Source: Strix aluco
Lineage: Eukaryota; Chordata; Aves; Strigiformes; Strigidae
Direction of reading: 5' to 3'
Length of the DNA: 64,000 nt
Assembly: GCF_031877795.1 (NCBI RefSeq)
Contig: NC_133958.1
Span: 2,356,001-2,420,000, forward strand
The translations under genes and the position numbers were made by a program. Numbering within the stretch: the stretch's first letter is position 1; each line of letters opens with the position of its first letter. The notes beneath the pieces were generated by a model, which saw only the letters and a program-made list of their open reading frames with translations, was not told the DNA's origin and ran no database searches. Below, piece by piece: positions 26,665 through 48,774 of the stretch.

Positions 26665-29600
26665 ATGAGTGTCCGGACACCTCAGGGCGCCCCGGCCGCC
26701 TCCCCCGCCCCGCGCCCCCTTGGCAGCTCTGGCACCCCCGTGCTGGCCGAGTGCCCCGGTAACGACGATGAACAGGAGAGGCGGCAGCGCCGGCGCTCGC
26801 GGGTCGCCGACCTCCAGCTCAGCAGCACCGACTCGTCGCTGGGCCTCGGCTCACCCGCCTCCAGGTAGGCGCGGGGGGGGGGGGGGGCGGGGGGTGTATG
26901 CGAGGAGGAGGAGGGTCCGCGAAGCACCGTGTCTCTCTCAGGCAGGCGCAGTTATGGCTGCCGACCCTCTCCCAGTGGACCAACTCCCAGATCTCGGACC
27001 ACTACAGCACCTGCATCAAGCTCTCCACCGAGAATGTGAGTCGGCCGCCTCGGGGAGGGCTCCTGGGCCCGGCCCCTCTCGCACTGCCGCTGTCTGGCCG
27101 CGGTTGCAAGGCCGGGAGGGGTTTTAAACTCCTTGAGCCTTGGCTACACAGTTGTTCTTCTTCCCAGCCCTCTGAGCCACATCCCTGAGCCAAGCCACGG
27201 CCAGGTCTGGGATGCTGTGGCTGCCTTCCCAGCAGTAACAAAGCAGCACATGGGCATCCCCTCACTCGTGCTGTAAACTCCCCTGTGAGATGAGGGTTCA
27301 GACACTTTTCACAGGTATCATTTGCCAGGGGATCAGTTCTGAGCTGTGCTTTGTTTCAGAAAATCACCACGAGGAATGCCTTTGGCTTACACCTGATAGA
27401 CTATATAACTGACATCCTGAAACAGAAGGACTCTGAAGTGACCAACTTCAAGGTGAGAGGAATCGCAGCCTGGTCACGGCAGTGCTTTGTCTCCAGCTGG
27501 CATTTACCCTAAGGTTTCGTCAATAACAAACCTAAAATATTGCTGAAGGTAGCTGAGCTGGTTACTTCCACTGAAAATATCTGGTAGAGGCAGCACAGTC
27601 ACTTTTTGCAGAAGATTAGTGTTGAATCCTTTTGTGCCACAGAAATTAAAGGCTGAATTCTTTCAGTTATGGTCTTTCAAAAGGAGAGCTTGTTTAAAAG
27701 TAGTAAGACTTGTGAGGCTTCTGAGGTAAATACCAGGTGTTACAACCAGTAACAAAACAAGGCTGAAAATGAAAGGAAGTTAGTGTGACTAACTCCTGGT
27801 CTAATACTGGTCTAAGAATAAGAACTTGCCAGGGCAAAGACTTGCTCGCTGTAATAGTTGCCTGATGCTAGGAGGGGAAACTGAATTCTTGGATGAATGA
27901 ACAAATGGCTGGGCTTTTGAGTGTGGCCTCGAGGAACCCCTGAGCTAGCTGTCTTTTGGTTGATGGAACTGAGGAAGGGGCAGAAAAGAGTGCACAGGTT
28001 TTCAGTGGGTGATTCTTCGCCTTCTGGGGGGGGGGTCTGTGATTGAAAAGGGCACTTGGCACCTCCTGTGCTTCACCTCTTTTGACTTTGTAATTTGGGA
28101 AACCAGAATAATACCAAGAGGATAACCCAGAAGAGGGCACGAAGGAGAGGTAGAGGAGAGAAGTCTCTTGGCAGATACCTTTCTGCTTCTCCCCATTGCT
28201 TAATCTTGGCAATTTTTAAAGCATTCTGTGTGATCCCTTCCAAAAGACCCTATAAAGCAAACTGTAGGCTCTGCCAGGGAAGACACATCTCGACCCTTGC
28301 TGTGCACCTAGTTCTCCAGTGGGTTTCAGAATAAATCCTTTTCCGGTTGTTCACGATTTTGCTTGTAATACAGAGGATTCAGAAATTCAGGTCTGCGGTT
28401 TGTCTTCTGCGGTTGCATCTTCTAGATGAGACTTTTTCCTTTCTAACTAAAAGTTGCATCCTTTGTTCCTCCTGTCAGGTAGCAGCTGGCACGCTTGATG
28501 CCAGCGCGAAGATTTACTCCGTGCGCGTGGATGCGGTCCATACGGATACGTACAAAGTTCTTGGAGGTTTGGGCACGGACTCGGCACCTGCAAAAAACAC
28601 AGACAGCTCAGAAGGTGTGTCACTCACTCATTTTCTGTTAAGCTGTTCCCATTCGGTGTGCTTAAGAGAAATGTCGGTGGGCTTACAGAGCACCCGTGAG
28701 TGTCGAAGCGCTTTGTACATCTGGGACAGTACAACTGACTTCATTTTTCAAGGGCTGGGAAATCACTAATTAGTTTGCCTGGGCGCTTGAGGAGGGAGGG
28801 TTGAGGTGAGAACCTGAATCTGTTGCTCAATCCTGTATTCAGTGATTCGACCTCTCAGATCTGAACGCAAACCAAAGGTGGCCTGATCTGAAACGTTAAG
28901 AATGAAGTTCTCCGCTCTTTGCTGTCCTTTGCTTTGAAACAGAAATGTGCTGTTAAGATAAAATAGAGTCGATTAAAAAGAAACACAGCATCCAGCCAAT
29001 AAAACATTGGTGGTTCATGCTAATAGTTACCTAATTGTGTGACTTCGTGTCCACTGGGTTTTTCTGTGTTTATTGTACAAACTGAAGTAGAAGTTGTGCT
29101 ATCCCTCTTAGGGTATTTTAGCAAGTTGTCTAAGTGTAATTTGTTCTTTTTCTTTTAGAAGACAGTCCTGCTCCTGAGGCTGTCAAGAGAGTTCAGACAA
29201 AGAAGAAGCACTCATTCAAAACCATCGAGCAGAACTTGAATAACATCAATTTGTCGGAGACTAATCGCAGATGTGAGGTGGGTGGAGGGGGGCTGCCGCA
29301 CCAGCTGCGTTCTGGTGGAGGAAAGGAGATGTCGCCTCATCTTTCTCATTTTTATTGTCTTCCTTATTGTGCATTCCTCTCTTGGGCTCTAACATTCACA
29401 CGCCCGTCTGTGAATTCTGCTGTTTCCAGTCACGTATATCCCTCCTGTGTGAGGCAGCTGTGAGAGCTCTCTCCTCGCTGAAAAAGATACGTGGGTCGTT
29501 CTCCCTTCGGATCTGTACTTGGAAGTCTGCTGCAGAGACCTGCTTCACCCCCTCCATCCACTCCATTCCTTGATTCTCTGCTTCGTTCCGTACCTGTAGA

Positions 29601-32600
29601 TTGATCCCATGTTCCAGAAAACAGCCGCATCTTTTGATGAATGCAGCACAGCTGGCATTTTCCTCACCGGGCTGCGTACCCAAAGCTGCCAGAGCGAGCT
29701 CCTCTTTGACTCGAAGATCGTGCCTCTCCCTTCCTCAGAGACAGTCGTGCTGCCAAACTCTGATCCTGTGAAAGTGATAGATTTAAAGTGTAAGTGCCCA
29801 TAACCGCTAAGCAAAGGGGCCCATCCAGACCTTTTGATCCTTATCATCTACCAGACGTGCTCATTTTAGTCTCAGCCAGCTTGACTTGTGCTTTTGTTCG
29901 CTGCTTGACTACCCTGTGGCACCACTGCTCTGATCTTGATGGAGTTGAGGCTGGTTGCTGGAGAAACAGGACCTTTTGTAGGTTTTAGATCACTAAGCGT
30001 AGCTTAACCGCTGGCAGGTCTGTCGCACAGCACTTAAACGTGGTCTGGGCTGTGCAGCGGTTGAGATTAGTGTGCTCCAGGTTAAGGACTGATCTTCTTA
30101 GACTGTTCTGAGCCTGTACATGCTACGAAACCTTGCTGCTCTGATAAGATTCTCAGCATTGTGCCCACGCTCGAGTTAGGGTAGCAACTGATCTCTCCCT
30201 TTCTGCTGAGAAATGAGCCTGACTGCTTTTGTAGCGAGCCCTGCACCACCCTACGTGCAAGAAGGGCTGCCTACATATGTGGCTTTAGGAATATTTTAAT
30301 GCCTGGCCCTTGGTTTAGGTACTGGTTGCTTCCTCCGAAATTTAATCTCTCCCCCTTGCTCTCCTTGTCTCTAGCCCTGCTAGCACAGTGCATTGAAAAA
30401 CGCCTCATCTGCTCTTCGCTGGCTGATTTCCAGTTTACAAAGTGGGATGCCGAGTCCCACGAGGAGGTACGTTTGTTAGCTCTGCCCCAGCTGGGCTGCT
30501 CGAGCTGTGCTCTGCGCTCACCTCCAAAGCCATCTCCGACACACACAGGGCAGGGGGATGTTGTGCTCCAGGGCTGCTGATGTCCTGCATTTTTTTTCCT
30601 GAGCACCTTCTTCTCCTACAGTCGGTGGCAGCCCTGTTGGATAAATTTAAGAAGAGCAACCAAGTGTTTGATATCAACGCGGAGATAGACAGCGATGTGG
30701 AGGACTGTGTTCCCACCCTGCCGGATGACGACTTCAATTGTGACTCCCCCAAGAGTACAGTGGCTGAGAAGATTGGGGAATTCTCAGAAAACCTTAACTC
30801 CATCAAAACAGCCAGCCAGAGCACGATGTAAGTAATCACTGAAAATCTCTACCTATGATAGGAAATGACAACTTCTGGCTGCTCTCTGGGGAATCTTTGA
30901 TTTACTGTGTACGTGTTTCCCATCTTGCTATAGCTTGCTTTCTGCTCAAGTTTTGAGGAATATCTCTACCCTCCAAGAGGACCTTTTTGTATGGTCACGT
31001 TTCCCAGAGTGATGGCTCGCCTGCTCACTCTGCTCCCCAGTTTCCAGCCTGTCCTTTGGCAAATCCACCTGTGTTTTTGCAGCAGCCTCACAGACTCCAG
31101 ACAGCACCATTCAGTGATTAAAGAGCAAGAGTCCTGTACACACACCGGCTGAGGGGGTGGGCGATGTCTGTACAGAGCTGGTCTTGATATTAAATGCGCG
31201 CTCAGGCCTGGTGTGCACCAGAGGAATGATTTCACTGAGCACGTCTGCTTTTTCCAGAACTGATGCGGCCCCTTTTGGAGAGGGAGACATTGGGACCATG
31301 TGCCTTCATCTCTCCATGAAACCTGGGGAATACTCCTACTTCAGTCCCCGAATTCTCTCGATGTGGGCTGGGCCGGAGCACTGGCGTTTCAAACCTCGAC
31401 ACAAACGTAGGTATTTAGAGACAGCGGCGCGTACGCTACGGCTACTGCCACATTCTGCTTAATTTTGGAGACGGGGGGTGTCTGAGTTGTAAAGTAAGGA
31501 CAGTAAAGAAGGGGACAAGCCTGTGTGGCTCTTTTCTAGCTGGGTGGGAAGCAGTACCGTGTTCAGGCACCAGGAAGGCTCTCGGTCACGTGCAGATCCT
31601 TTGGTGTCTAATACATTCTCTAGTGTTTGGGTTTGTTAATGATGCTTAAAGTTGAGGGGGTGTCTCTCACTCCAGCAACAGGAGATGCTAGTACAAATGC
31701 AGCCTCTGCTGTCATTTCCCACCTTTTGCATAAAAACTGAAGACTAAATTACACTTTCTGCTTTTATAAAAAGATACTGATCCCTTTAAAACATGAAGCT
31801 GTGAGAACAACACCTATTGCTTTCCTGTAACACAGGGAAAAGTCCTTGTAGGTGACATTTCTGCATGGAGCAGATGCTCAAGTTGGGAGTGAGCTTGTTG
31901 TCCTTACTCTGTCACAAAGCACTGACAGTTTCCTTCCTTTCTGCAGCAGATGATAACTCTGAAAAAGAGACCAAGAAAAGGAATGCAAAGAAAGCGTTTG
32001 AAATAAACTTTGATGAGGATATTGACTTTGACACATATTTCCGTAAGACCAAGGTACATGCTGAGTTTCTGCCTCTTGCTGCTCTCTCTTTTGCTATATC
32101 AACGTGTCTTGGAACTGGCGTCTGAAGTCAACTCCAGGTTACGTTATAAGTAGAGAGTTTTATCAGCCTTGGGGTGGAGAACCGGGTGTATACACTGTCA
32201 GCGAGACTCTATGGGTCCAGCTGCGTGTCCCAGGTGCTGTGCAGAACCCACTGGGTGCCCTGACTGACCCCTGTGGAATTCCTTTTCAGAGGCATCTCAG
32301 AACTTACCCCCTTTCAGATGAAGACTTGCGTTCAAAGCGCTTATTTGTGCATTAATCTTCCAAGTAGTGGATAACTCATGGGTAATGGTATTTATTACCT
32401 TCCCCAGGCATCTATAACTCTAGCCAAATCAATTCTGGAAAGCCAGAATGTGAAGAGCACCACGCTTCCCACAGACTTCAACTATGACCCTAACAACATT
32501 CTCCAGCTGTTCCTCAAACCGGCTGTTAAGGTAGGAGACTTTTCGTAAAGCCTGTTAACAATGATTCCATGCACAAAACCATCTTCACCAAGTGCTTGAA

Positions 32601-35600
32601 GTACTTTGGGCTGCTCCTCAGAGCTGGAGATGGCCAGCACGTCTTATGGGGAGCGGCTGAGGGAACTGGGGGGGTTTAGTCTGGAGAAGAGGAGGCTGAG
32701 GGGAGACCTCCTGGCCCTCTCCAACTCCCTGAAAGGAGGGTGCAGAGAGGGGGGACAAGTCTCTTGAGCCAAGGACCCAGCGCCAGGCCAAGAGGGAATG
32801 GCCTCAAGCTGCGCCAGGGCAGGGTCAGACTGGCTCTTAGGAAGGATTTCTTTGCAGAAGGGGCTGTTGGGCGTTGGAATGGGCTGCCCAGGGCAGGGGG
32901 GGAGTCCCCATCCCTGGAGGGGTTGAAGAGTCGGGTTGAGCCAGCGCTGAGGGATCTGGTGGAGTTGGGAACGGTCAGGGTGAGGTTCATGGTTGGGCTG
33001 GAGGAGCTTCCAGGGCTTTTCCAACCCAGATGATTCTGGGATTCTGCATGTCTCTCACTGCACTGACCCGCTGTGCTTAGCTGTTGTGCTTTACCAGGGG
33101 CTTGCTGGAGGGCTGGTGGGTGAGGAGGAGGAAGGGCCAGCAGGCTGGGAATAGGGGAAGTGATGAAGGAACAAGGCGCAGGCATTGCTTGGGGAATTAT
33201 TTAGACTTTTTCTGACCCCTGGTCTTTGTAGCTCTGCAGGACATCTGAGCTGGACAGCTCGTTGAATCATGAAGATAAGATAGGCGAGTACGATTACAGC
33301 AACCCCAATGATACCTCCAATTTCTGCCCTGCATTGCAGGTAACTGGAACAAGAAGATTTTTCTGTTGCCTGTATTTGATGGGAACAATTTAGGAGGAAT
33401 CAGTGTCCAGAATTAATTACTAATGAAAAAGAATTGGAGCTGCAGTTTATGACAAAGCTGCAGGAGTCTCTGTGCCCACCCCTGTCCCCTCTTAATGACA
33501 TCAGTTAAACTCTGCCTTTGGTGGTTGACAGTCAGTTTGCTGCAGAAACTCCATTCCAGCCTTTTCCACACATCTGTGCCCTAAAGTAGGAATAAATGCC
33601 CCTGCTCACCTCTGCAGTCATCTCTGCACAGCAAGGTTTGCTCCCGGCTGTTTCGAGCTCCCATTGAAGTAGATTTCTTTTAAAGCCTCAGCTTTCTGCC
33701 AGGCCAGCGCTGCCTCCTGAGTGTGTTTGTGACAGGTCTCAGCTGGTCCCACACTGGCAGGAGAGCCCTCTGTTATTTTTCCATGTAGAACAGTCTTTTG
33801 ATATTCTGCACTCTAGATCTCCCTTGGGTTTAGCCTTAGCCCAGCCTAAGCGCCGTGGGGAGAGGCTGAATAAGAACATGTTCCATGGGGAAGCTGGGCA
33901 GGGAGGTGGATGCTCTTGTTACCTCACTGCTTCTCAGAGATGTCTCTGGGTGTGGCCTCACTGCTGTATCTCTTCTTGATCAGGCTCGAGACAGCGATGA
34001 TGATGATGATGGTAACGACCCCATTGAATTCATGGGCCAGTCAGGGAAGTTCAACCTTACCGCCCACCCTGAGCTCAACGGGCTCGTCGGCGACGCCGAT
34101 ATCACGACGTACGGAGGGCTGAACCTCATTGCTGAGCCCCAGAAGGTAAGGACTTGTGGTGTTGCTGAGCTGTGAACTCAGTGGGCAGATCTGGAGCAAA
34201 GCCTCTCAACACGTGGTTGGAAGTCCTGAGGCAGCAGTTTCCCTGGTGCAGGATCTCCTGGGTTTGTTACTGGCCACTTCATTCCCAGACGAACCCTTGT
34301 GTAAGGGGAGGGAATTAAAAATCAAAGGTTTATTAATAAGATAACGTTCACCGTTGTTCCCAAGGAGAACCATGTTTTGGATGTTCCTGGGGTGCTGATT
34401 GAGGATAGTGCTGCTGCTCCTGCTCAGTGGCTCTCGCCTGACCTAACCCTGGCCTTTTCCTCAGGTCAATAAGATAGCGATTCAGTACGCAAAGACAGCC
34501 AAGAAAATGGACATGAAGAGGTTGAAGAAAAACATGTGGGACCTCTTGACTGATACACAGAAGAATCAAACGGTGGCAGAGGTGAGTGCAGGGGGAGACA
34601 GATACCTCAAGAGGCCCAAGAATAAGAGACTGCCCTGCAGGTAACTGTGCTTAACTCCTCCAGAGACAGTCTAGGGCAGGTTTAGCAGCAATTCCTTTCT
34701 AGTAAGAACTGTGGGATGGTTGGTAAGGACAGACAACATAACTTGCAGTGGTTTTTTCTCTGAACACGACACTGGGGAGCAAAGTTTGTCTCAGCAGTGT
34801 CTGTCTTTTCGCTAAATAGATGGAAGATGCAGAGAAAGAGAAGAACACCTCAGTGGTAGCAGGAGAGAAGGCCCTCAGCAGCATCACAAAGGAACTGCTT
34901 CACAGGTAGAGAGGCCCTGAAAAAGGTTGGACTGAAGATGGGGGACAGAATTCGGCTGAACTTGGGCAAACACTGACCTTCTGTGTCTATTACAAGCTGC
35001 TAACTGAACTCTGCTGGGGAAAAATCTTTTCTCTTGCTGTCCAGGTGTGCCGAGGGGAGCTCCACGTTCCATGCAGCTTGGCAAATTCTTTGCTAGTCAG
35101 AGGGGAAAGGTGGAGAAAACCAGATCCCTGGGGAGGAGCTAATCTTTGGCGACCTGGTCCTCGCACGCATGTTCCATCCCTCAGGTTTCAGTAGGCTCTG
35201 GCCATCCAAACCTCCTCTCTTTTTTTTTTTTTGTAGGCTGCCTTCTGCGATGGCTAACAATCTGTCTGTCCCCTTGGCCTTCGTCTGCCTCTTGCATTTG
35301 GCAAATGAGAAGGTAAGTGCAGCGTGCACGCAGGAGACATAGGAACAGCGGGTGAAACACGCAGTAGAAAGCGCCGGGAGCGGGGCCGTTTTCTTGCTCC
35401 ACCAGGACTTCTCAACTTCAGTCTCAGTTTCCTGCTTATAGTGAACATAAACCAGGTTCATGCGTGGGCAATGACAGCCCGTGGTTAAGCACTCGTAACT
35501 TTTCCAGCCTAACTGATGTCTGTTCTTCCTCGTCCTTGGGTCTGGCAGCAGTTGCTCAGTGTGTTAAGCGTTGGGAGCATTTCAGACACCAAAGCAACAG

Positions 35601-36464
35601 CCTTGGTCTTGTGTGTGCTGATGGTGACAGAAGAGCCTGGGGCTGTTCTGAACCTTCACCATGTGGGTGTTGGTTGATAGCTGGCTGAACAGGAGCCAGC
35701 AGTGTGCCCAGGTGGCCAAGCAGGCCAATGGCATCCTGGCTTGTATCAGCACTAGCGTGGCCAGCAGGGACAGGGAAGGGATCTGACCCCTGTGCTCAGC
35801 ACTGGTGAGGCCGCCCCTCGATGAGTGGGTTCAGTTTTGGGCCCCTCACTCCAAAAAGGCCCTTGAATGACTCGAGCGTGTCCAGAGAAGGGCAACGGAG
35901 CTGGTGCAGGGTCTGGAGCACAGGTCTGATGGGGAGCGGCTGAGGGAACTGGGGGGGTTTAGTCTGGAGAAGAGGAGGCTGAGGGGAGACCTCCTGGCCC
36001 TCTGCAACTCCCTGAAAGGAGGGTGCAGAGAGGGGGGATGAGTCTCTTGAGCCAAGGACCCAGCGCCAGGCCAAGAGGGAATGGCCTCAAGCTGCGCCAG
36101 GGCAGGGTCAGACTGGCTCTTAGGAAGGATTTCTTTGCAGAAGGGGCTGTTGGGTGTTGGAATGGGCTGCCCAGGGCAGGGGGGGAGTCCCCATCCCTGG
36201 AGGGGTTGAAGAGTCGGGTTGAGCCAGTGCTGAGGGATCTGGTGGAGTTGGGAACGGTCAGGGTGAGGTTCATGGTGGGGCTGGAGGAGCTTCAAGGGCT
36301 TTTCCAACCGAGATGATTCTGGGATTCTGGGTTTTTTCATGCATTCAGACTCAGAGGGGAAGAGTCTGGCTTTGTCAAACTTAGCTTTTCTTTTATATTC
36401 CCAGAATCTGAAGCTGGACGGCACAGAGGACCTGTCTGACGTCCTAGTGAAACAAGGCAACTGA
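26665..36464 (+). CDS. NCAPH: Condensin complex subunit 2 (kleisin CAP-H), complete
   Basis: CAP-H bridges the SMC2 and SMC4 heads and carries CAP-D2 and CAP-G in condensin I, which compacts mitotic chromosomes. Seventeen coding exons: 26665-26864, 26942-27035, 27360-27452, 28479-28614, 29159-29277, 29600-29789, 30375-30466, 30622-30827, 31258-31406, 31947-32053, 32408-32530, 33232-33339, 33984-34145, 34465-34581, 34820-34905, 35237-35312 and 36405-36464. All are GT-AG with matching phase: 2118 nt, 705 aa (human is 741). The start ATG gives [10 protein letters not shown]. Family landmarks are [21 protein letters not shown]-like helices, [42 protein letters not shown], the acidic [45 protein letters not shown] and the C-terminal [20 protein letters not shown] (winged-helix region that contacts SMC4). 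CR1 copies sit in introns 11 and 16. Intron 3, about 1 kb, is the longest. Confidence 0.97.
32646..33046 (+). repeat. CR1 LINE 3' end in NCAPH intron 11
   Basis: It starts at ATGGGGAGCGGCTGAGGGAA and ends with the CR1 terminal GATTCTGGGATTCTG. It contains GGGCTGCCCAGGGCAGGGGG and the GGGCTTTTCCAACCCAGATG tail. It is 5'-truncated and nearly identical over its length to the copies at about 35664, 58548 and 63656, which suggests recent activity of one subfamily. Confidence 0.92.
35664..36329 (+). repeat. Longer CR1 LINE 3' end in NCAPH intron 16
   Basis: It starts around TTGGTTGATAGCTGGCTGAA, within the end of the CR1 reverse-transcriptase ORF, continues through CAGCAGTGTGCCCAGGTGGC and ends in GATTCTGGGATTCTG. 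It is the longest CR1 copy in the window. It ends 75 bp before the last NCAPH exon (36405), leaving a short pyrimidine tract for the final acceptor. Confidence 0.92.
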
Positions 36465-36857
36465 GCCCTGTGGAGCAGACCACGGGGCTGACCCGGGACA
36501 GCACAGCTCCCAGCCAACATGCTCGCTCTGGACCATCTCATCAGTGGCAGATTTTTCTCCTCTTGGTGCCATCGCCAAGAAATCCCACTAGTCTCTGCAC
36601 CTCAGGAACACTTTCAAATCCAGGATGTCCTGCCTCAGCGTAGGACTCGGACAGATGGACGGTTGCAGCTCAGCCTGCCTGGCTCCTGCCATCTTCGCTC
36701 CATCAGCTCTTTCCTGGTAGTGGAGTTCCTTCGTCTCACTGTGAACCGCCTGGGCCTGCTCGCAACAGTCTCCTCTATGTGTCACTCCCTGTCTAATTCC
36801 CTGTACGTGAACTGACTTACTCGTGTCTCCAGTTCCTCCTGTAGTCCTGTTCATCCC

Positions 36858-36863
36858 ATTAAA
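36858..36863 (+). promoter_or_regulatory. NCAPH: NCAPH poly(A) signal (ATTAAA)
   Basis: ATTAAA, the commonest variant of the poly(A) hexamer, lies about 395 bp after the NCAPH stop. No AATAAA precedes it in the 3' UTR, and the next gene runs in the other direction, so this is the likely transcript end. Confidence 0.55.
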
Positions 36864-37504
36864 TAATTTACCTTTTATACTGAGCTTAAAGATAGTAAAT
36901 TGCTACAGACTTTATAGATGGGCCTTTGCGACAGGGAAGAAAGTCTCCCAAAACAGGAGAGAGGTTAAAATAACACAAGTGGCATGGAGCAGCAAAGGCA
37001 GGGCAGCTCCCCAAAGAAAAGCAAGCCAGGAGTTAGGGGATCGCACAGCCGGAGCAGCACCAGCCAGGACCCAGTTTCTCCAGTACCCCAACAACGGGAG
37101 CAGCACCAACCCTGAGATAGTGGCTGGGTTCAACCAAGAGCTGAGATCCCTTTCGTGGTGCTGAGGCAGGTCCGAGATCAAGCCAGGAAGCCAGTCTGCA
37201 GGTCAGGATTGGGTCCGAGGCTGTGAGGCAGGGAGACCAGTGCTCCTGCAGGGACTAAAGCCCTTGAGCTGAGCTTCAGTGGAGCTCCTGGGCCATGGGT
37301 GTGGGTCAAGGCCCCAGGTGAGGCTGGTCAAGGCTCTGAGGCCTTATTAGTGCCCTCAGGGCCCTGATGAGGGCATGGAGAAGAGCTCTGCGGGGTGGTG
37401 GAGCCGAGACACAAGGGCATCTCTGGGCCAGGGGCTGAGCATGGGACCTGCCTCCCCGAGAGCTGGCTTGAGGGGGCAGGTTGGGGGCATAGGATGCGCT
37501 TGGC

Positions 37505-37524
37505 GGGGGGGGGGGGGGGGGGGG
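37505..37524. repeat. 20-base G homopolymer
   Basis: An unbroken G run lies between the convergent 3' ends of NCAPH and the SLK-like gene. Its length is likely to vary and to be hard to sequence accurately. Confidence 0.9.
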
Positions 37525-37929
37525 CGTGCAAGACAAGAGTTTAAGTAAAATAGTCACAAACAGACTTTCTTCAAGAAAAGATGTATTTCCTTGAGTTGCA
37601 ATTCAGCTGAGGGGAGATCCGCAGGGGAAGTGCCAGCAACCCCCCCCTGCTGTTTCCACAGCTTCGAGCCCAGGGGGGGAGACCCCCCCGAGGGGCTTCT
37701 GGGGTGATTCAGGGTGTTGGCACCTGCTTCACCCCTCCAGCTCAGCGAGGGTGGGCTCGAACCCACCCACACGTGCCACCGCCGGGCTCCATACCACGTC
37801 CTGCTCGGCCCCGGGGCTCGGCTGCCCCTCGCGTCGCCTTTGAGATCCTCAGTCCCGTCTGGAAGAGCCGTGGGACGGGGCACCAGGCCCCTGCCTGCCT
37901 CTCTCTCCCCAGTAACCCCCAGCGCAGCG

Positions 37930-47324
<9,395 letters not shown>

Positions 47325-47888
47325 CTCTTTTTTTTCCTTTTTTCTTTTTCCTCCTTCTCCTTTTCCTTTTGTTCTCCTTTTCCTTCTCTTTTTCTGACTC
47401 CTTCTCCTCCTTTTTTTTTCTTCTCCTTTTCTATCTCGTTCTCCATTTTCCTTTTCCTTCTTCTTTTTCTCCTTTTCCTTTTCTTCCTTCTCCTTTTCCT
47501 TTTCTTCTCCTTTTCCTTCTCTTTTTCTGACTCCTTCTCCTTTTTTCCCCCTCCTTCTCCTTTTCCCCTTCTCCTTTCCTGTCTCATTCTCTATTTTCCT
47601 TTTCCTTCTTCTTTTTCTTCTTTTGCTTTTCCTCCTCCTCCTTTTCCTTTTTTCTTTTCCTTTACTTCCTTTTCCTCTTCCTTTTCCTTCTCTTTTTCTG
47701 TCTCCTCCTTTTCCTCCTTCTCCTTTTTATTCCTCCTTCTCCTTTTCTGTCTTCTCCATTTCCTTCTCCTTTTCATCCTTCTTCTTTTTCTTCTTTTCCT
47801 CTATCTCCTTCTTCTCCTTTCCCTTTTCCTTCTCATTTTCCTCCTTTTCCTCTGTCCCCTTTTCCTTTTCCTCCTCCTATTCCTTTCC
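47325..47888. repeat. Long polypyrimidine tract (CT-rich simple sequence)
   Basis: About 560 bp is almost entirely C and T on the plus strand, built from irregular CCTTCTCCTTTTCCTTTT-like units. The reverse is a purine tract that opens spurious Lys/Glu-rich frames. It lies about 1.1 kb upstream of the SLK-like start codon. Confidence 0.95.
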
Positions 47889-48774
47889 AGCCAGCAGCCA
47901 GCACTGGGCTTTGCACCCTGGCTGAGCCCTGACACCTTTCAGTGCACCGATGGCCACTATCACCCCAGCAACATCTTTCAACCTCGATAATTCCCATTTT
48001 CCTCCAGCACCTCTTCCACGGGATTAAAAAATAACCCACACACACACCCTGGGGAGAAACTTTTCCTCATGCTGCTGCTGGAGCGGAGCCCCGCAGGGGC
48101 TGGATCCCACCCAGGGATGCTCAGCTTCCCCAGGAGTTGAAATTCAATATTTTGCCAGCCAGCTGAGCAGAGCCGGTGGCCAGTCCTGGCAAGCTGGGCC
48201 ACACACGCAGCCACCCTGTGCAAGGGGAAACTGAGGCAGGAGACCCGCCCCCCCCCCCAGCTCCCCCCATTCTGCTCGAATAGAAACCGGAGCCGGGAAT
48301 AGAAACTCAAGTGGGGGTTTTTTTGTTGATGTTTTTTTGCCCTTTTTCATTAAATCACGTTATTATTAAGTAGAAGGCGGGTGCGTTCCTGGAATGAAAG
48401 GGTTAATGTCACCCTCGGATTCCTTCACCCCCTTTTGTAGCCCCGGGGAGGGGGGGGGACAGGAGCCAGATGCCCCCCCTGACCTCCCCCCGCTTCTGCT
48501 TTCTCAGGCTGTTGGCCCAAAATGAGTCACCGGGGGATTTTTCTTTTTTTTTCAGGGCTCTTTCACAAACCGGCCAGGGAGGGGGGAGATTCTCAGGGGG
48601 CTGCTATGGGGTTGAGCACCCATGGGTGCTCTCCAGCAGCCCTCGGTCCTGCCCCCACCATCCCCAATTTATGGGTGGCTTTGGTCCCATGGGACTGGGA
48701 TGCCCAAGTTGGGGACAAGGGACAGTGTCCCCCAAAAGTGGCACCCAGTGCCTGAGCGATGCTGGGGGGGCTCC

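Noticed and set aside
36023-36316. Recurrent 97-codon frame starting MQRGG, repeated at several sites
   Set aside because: It is the same CR1 3'-end sequence translated in each copy, not a gene family.
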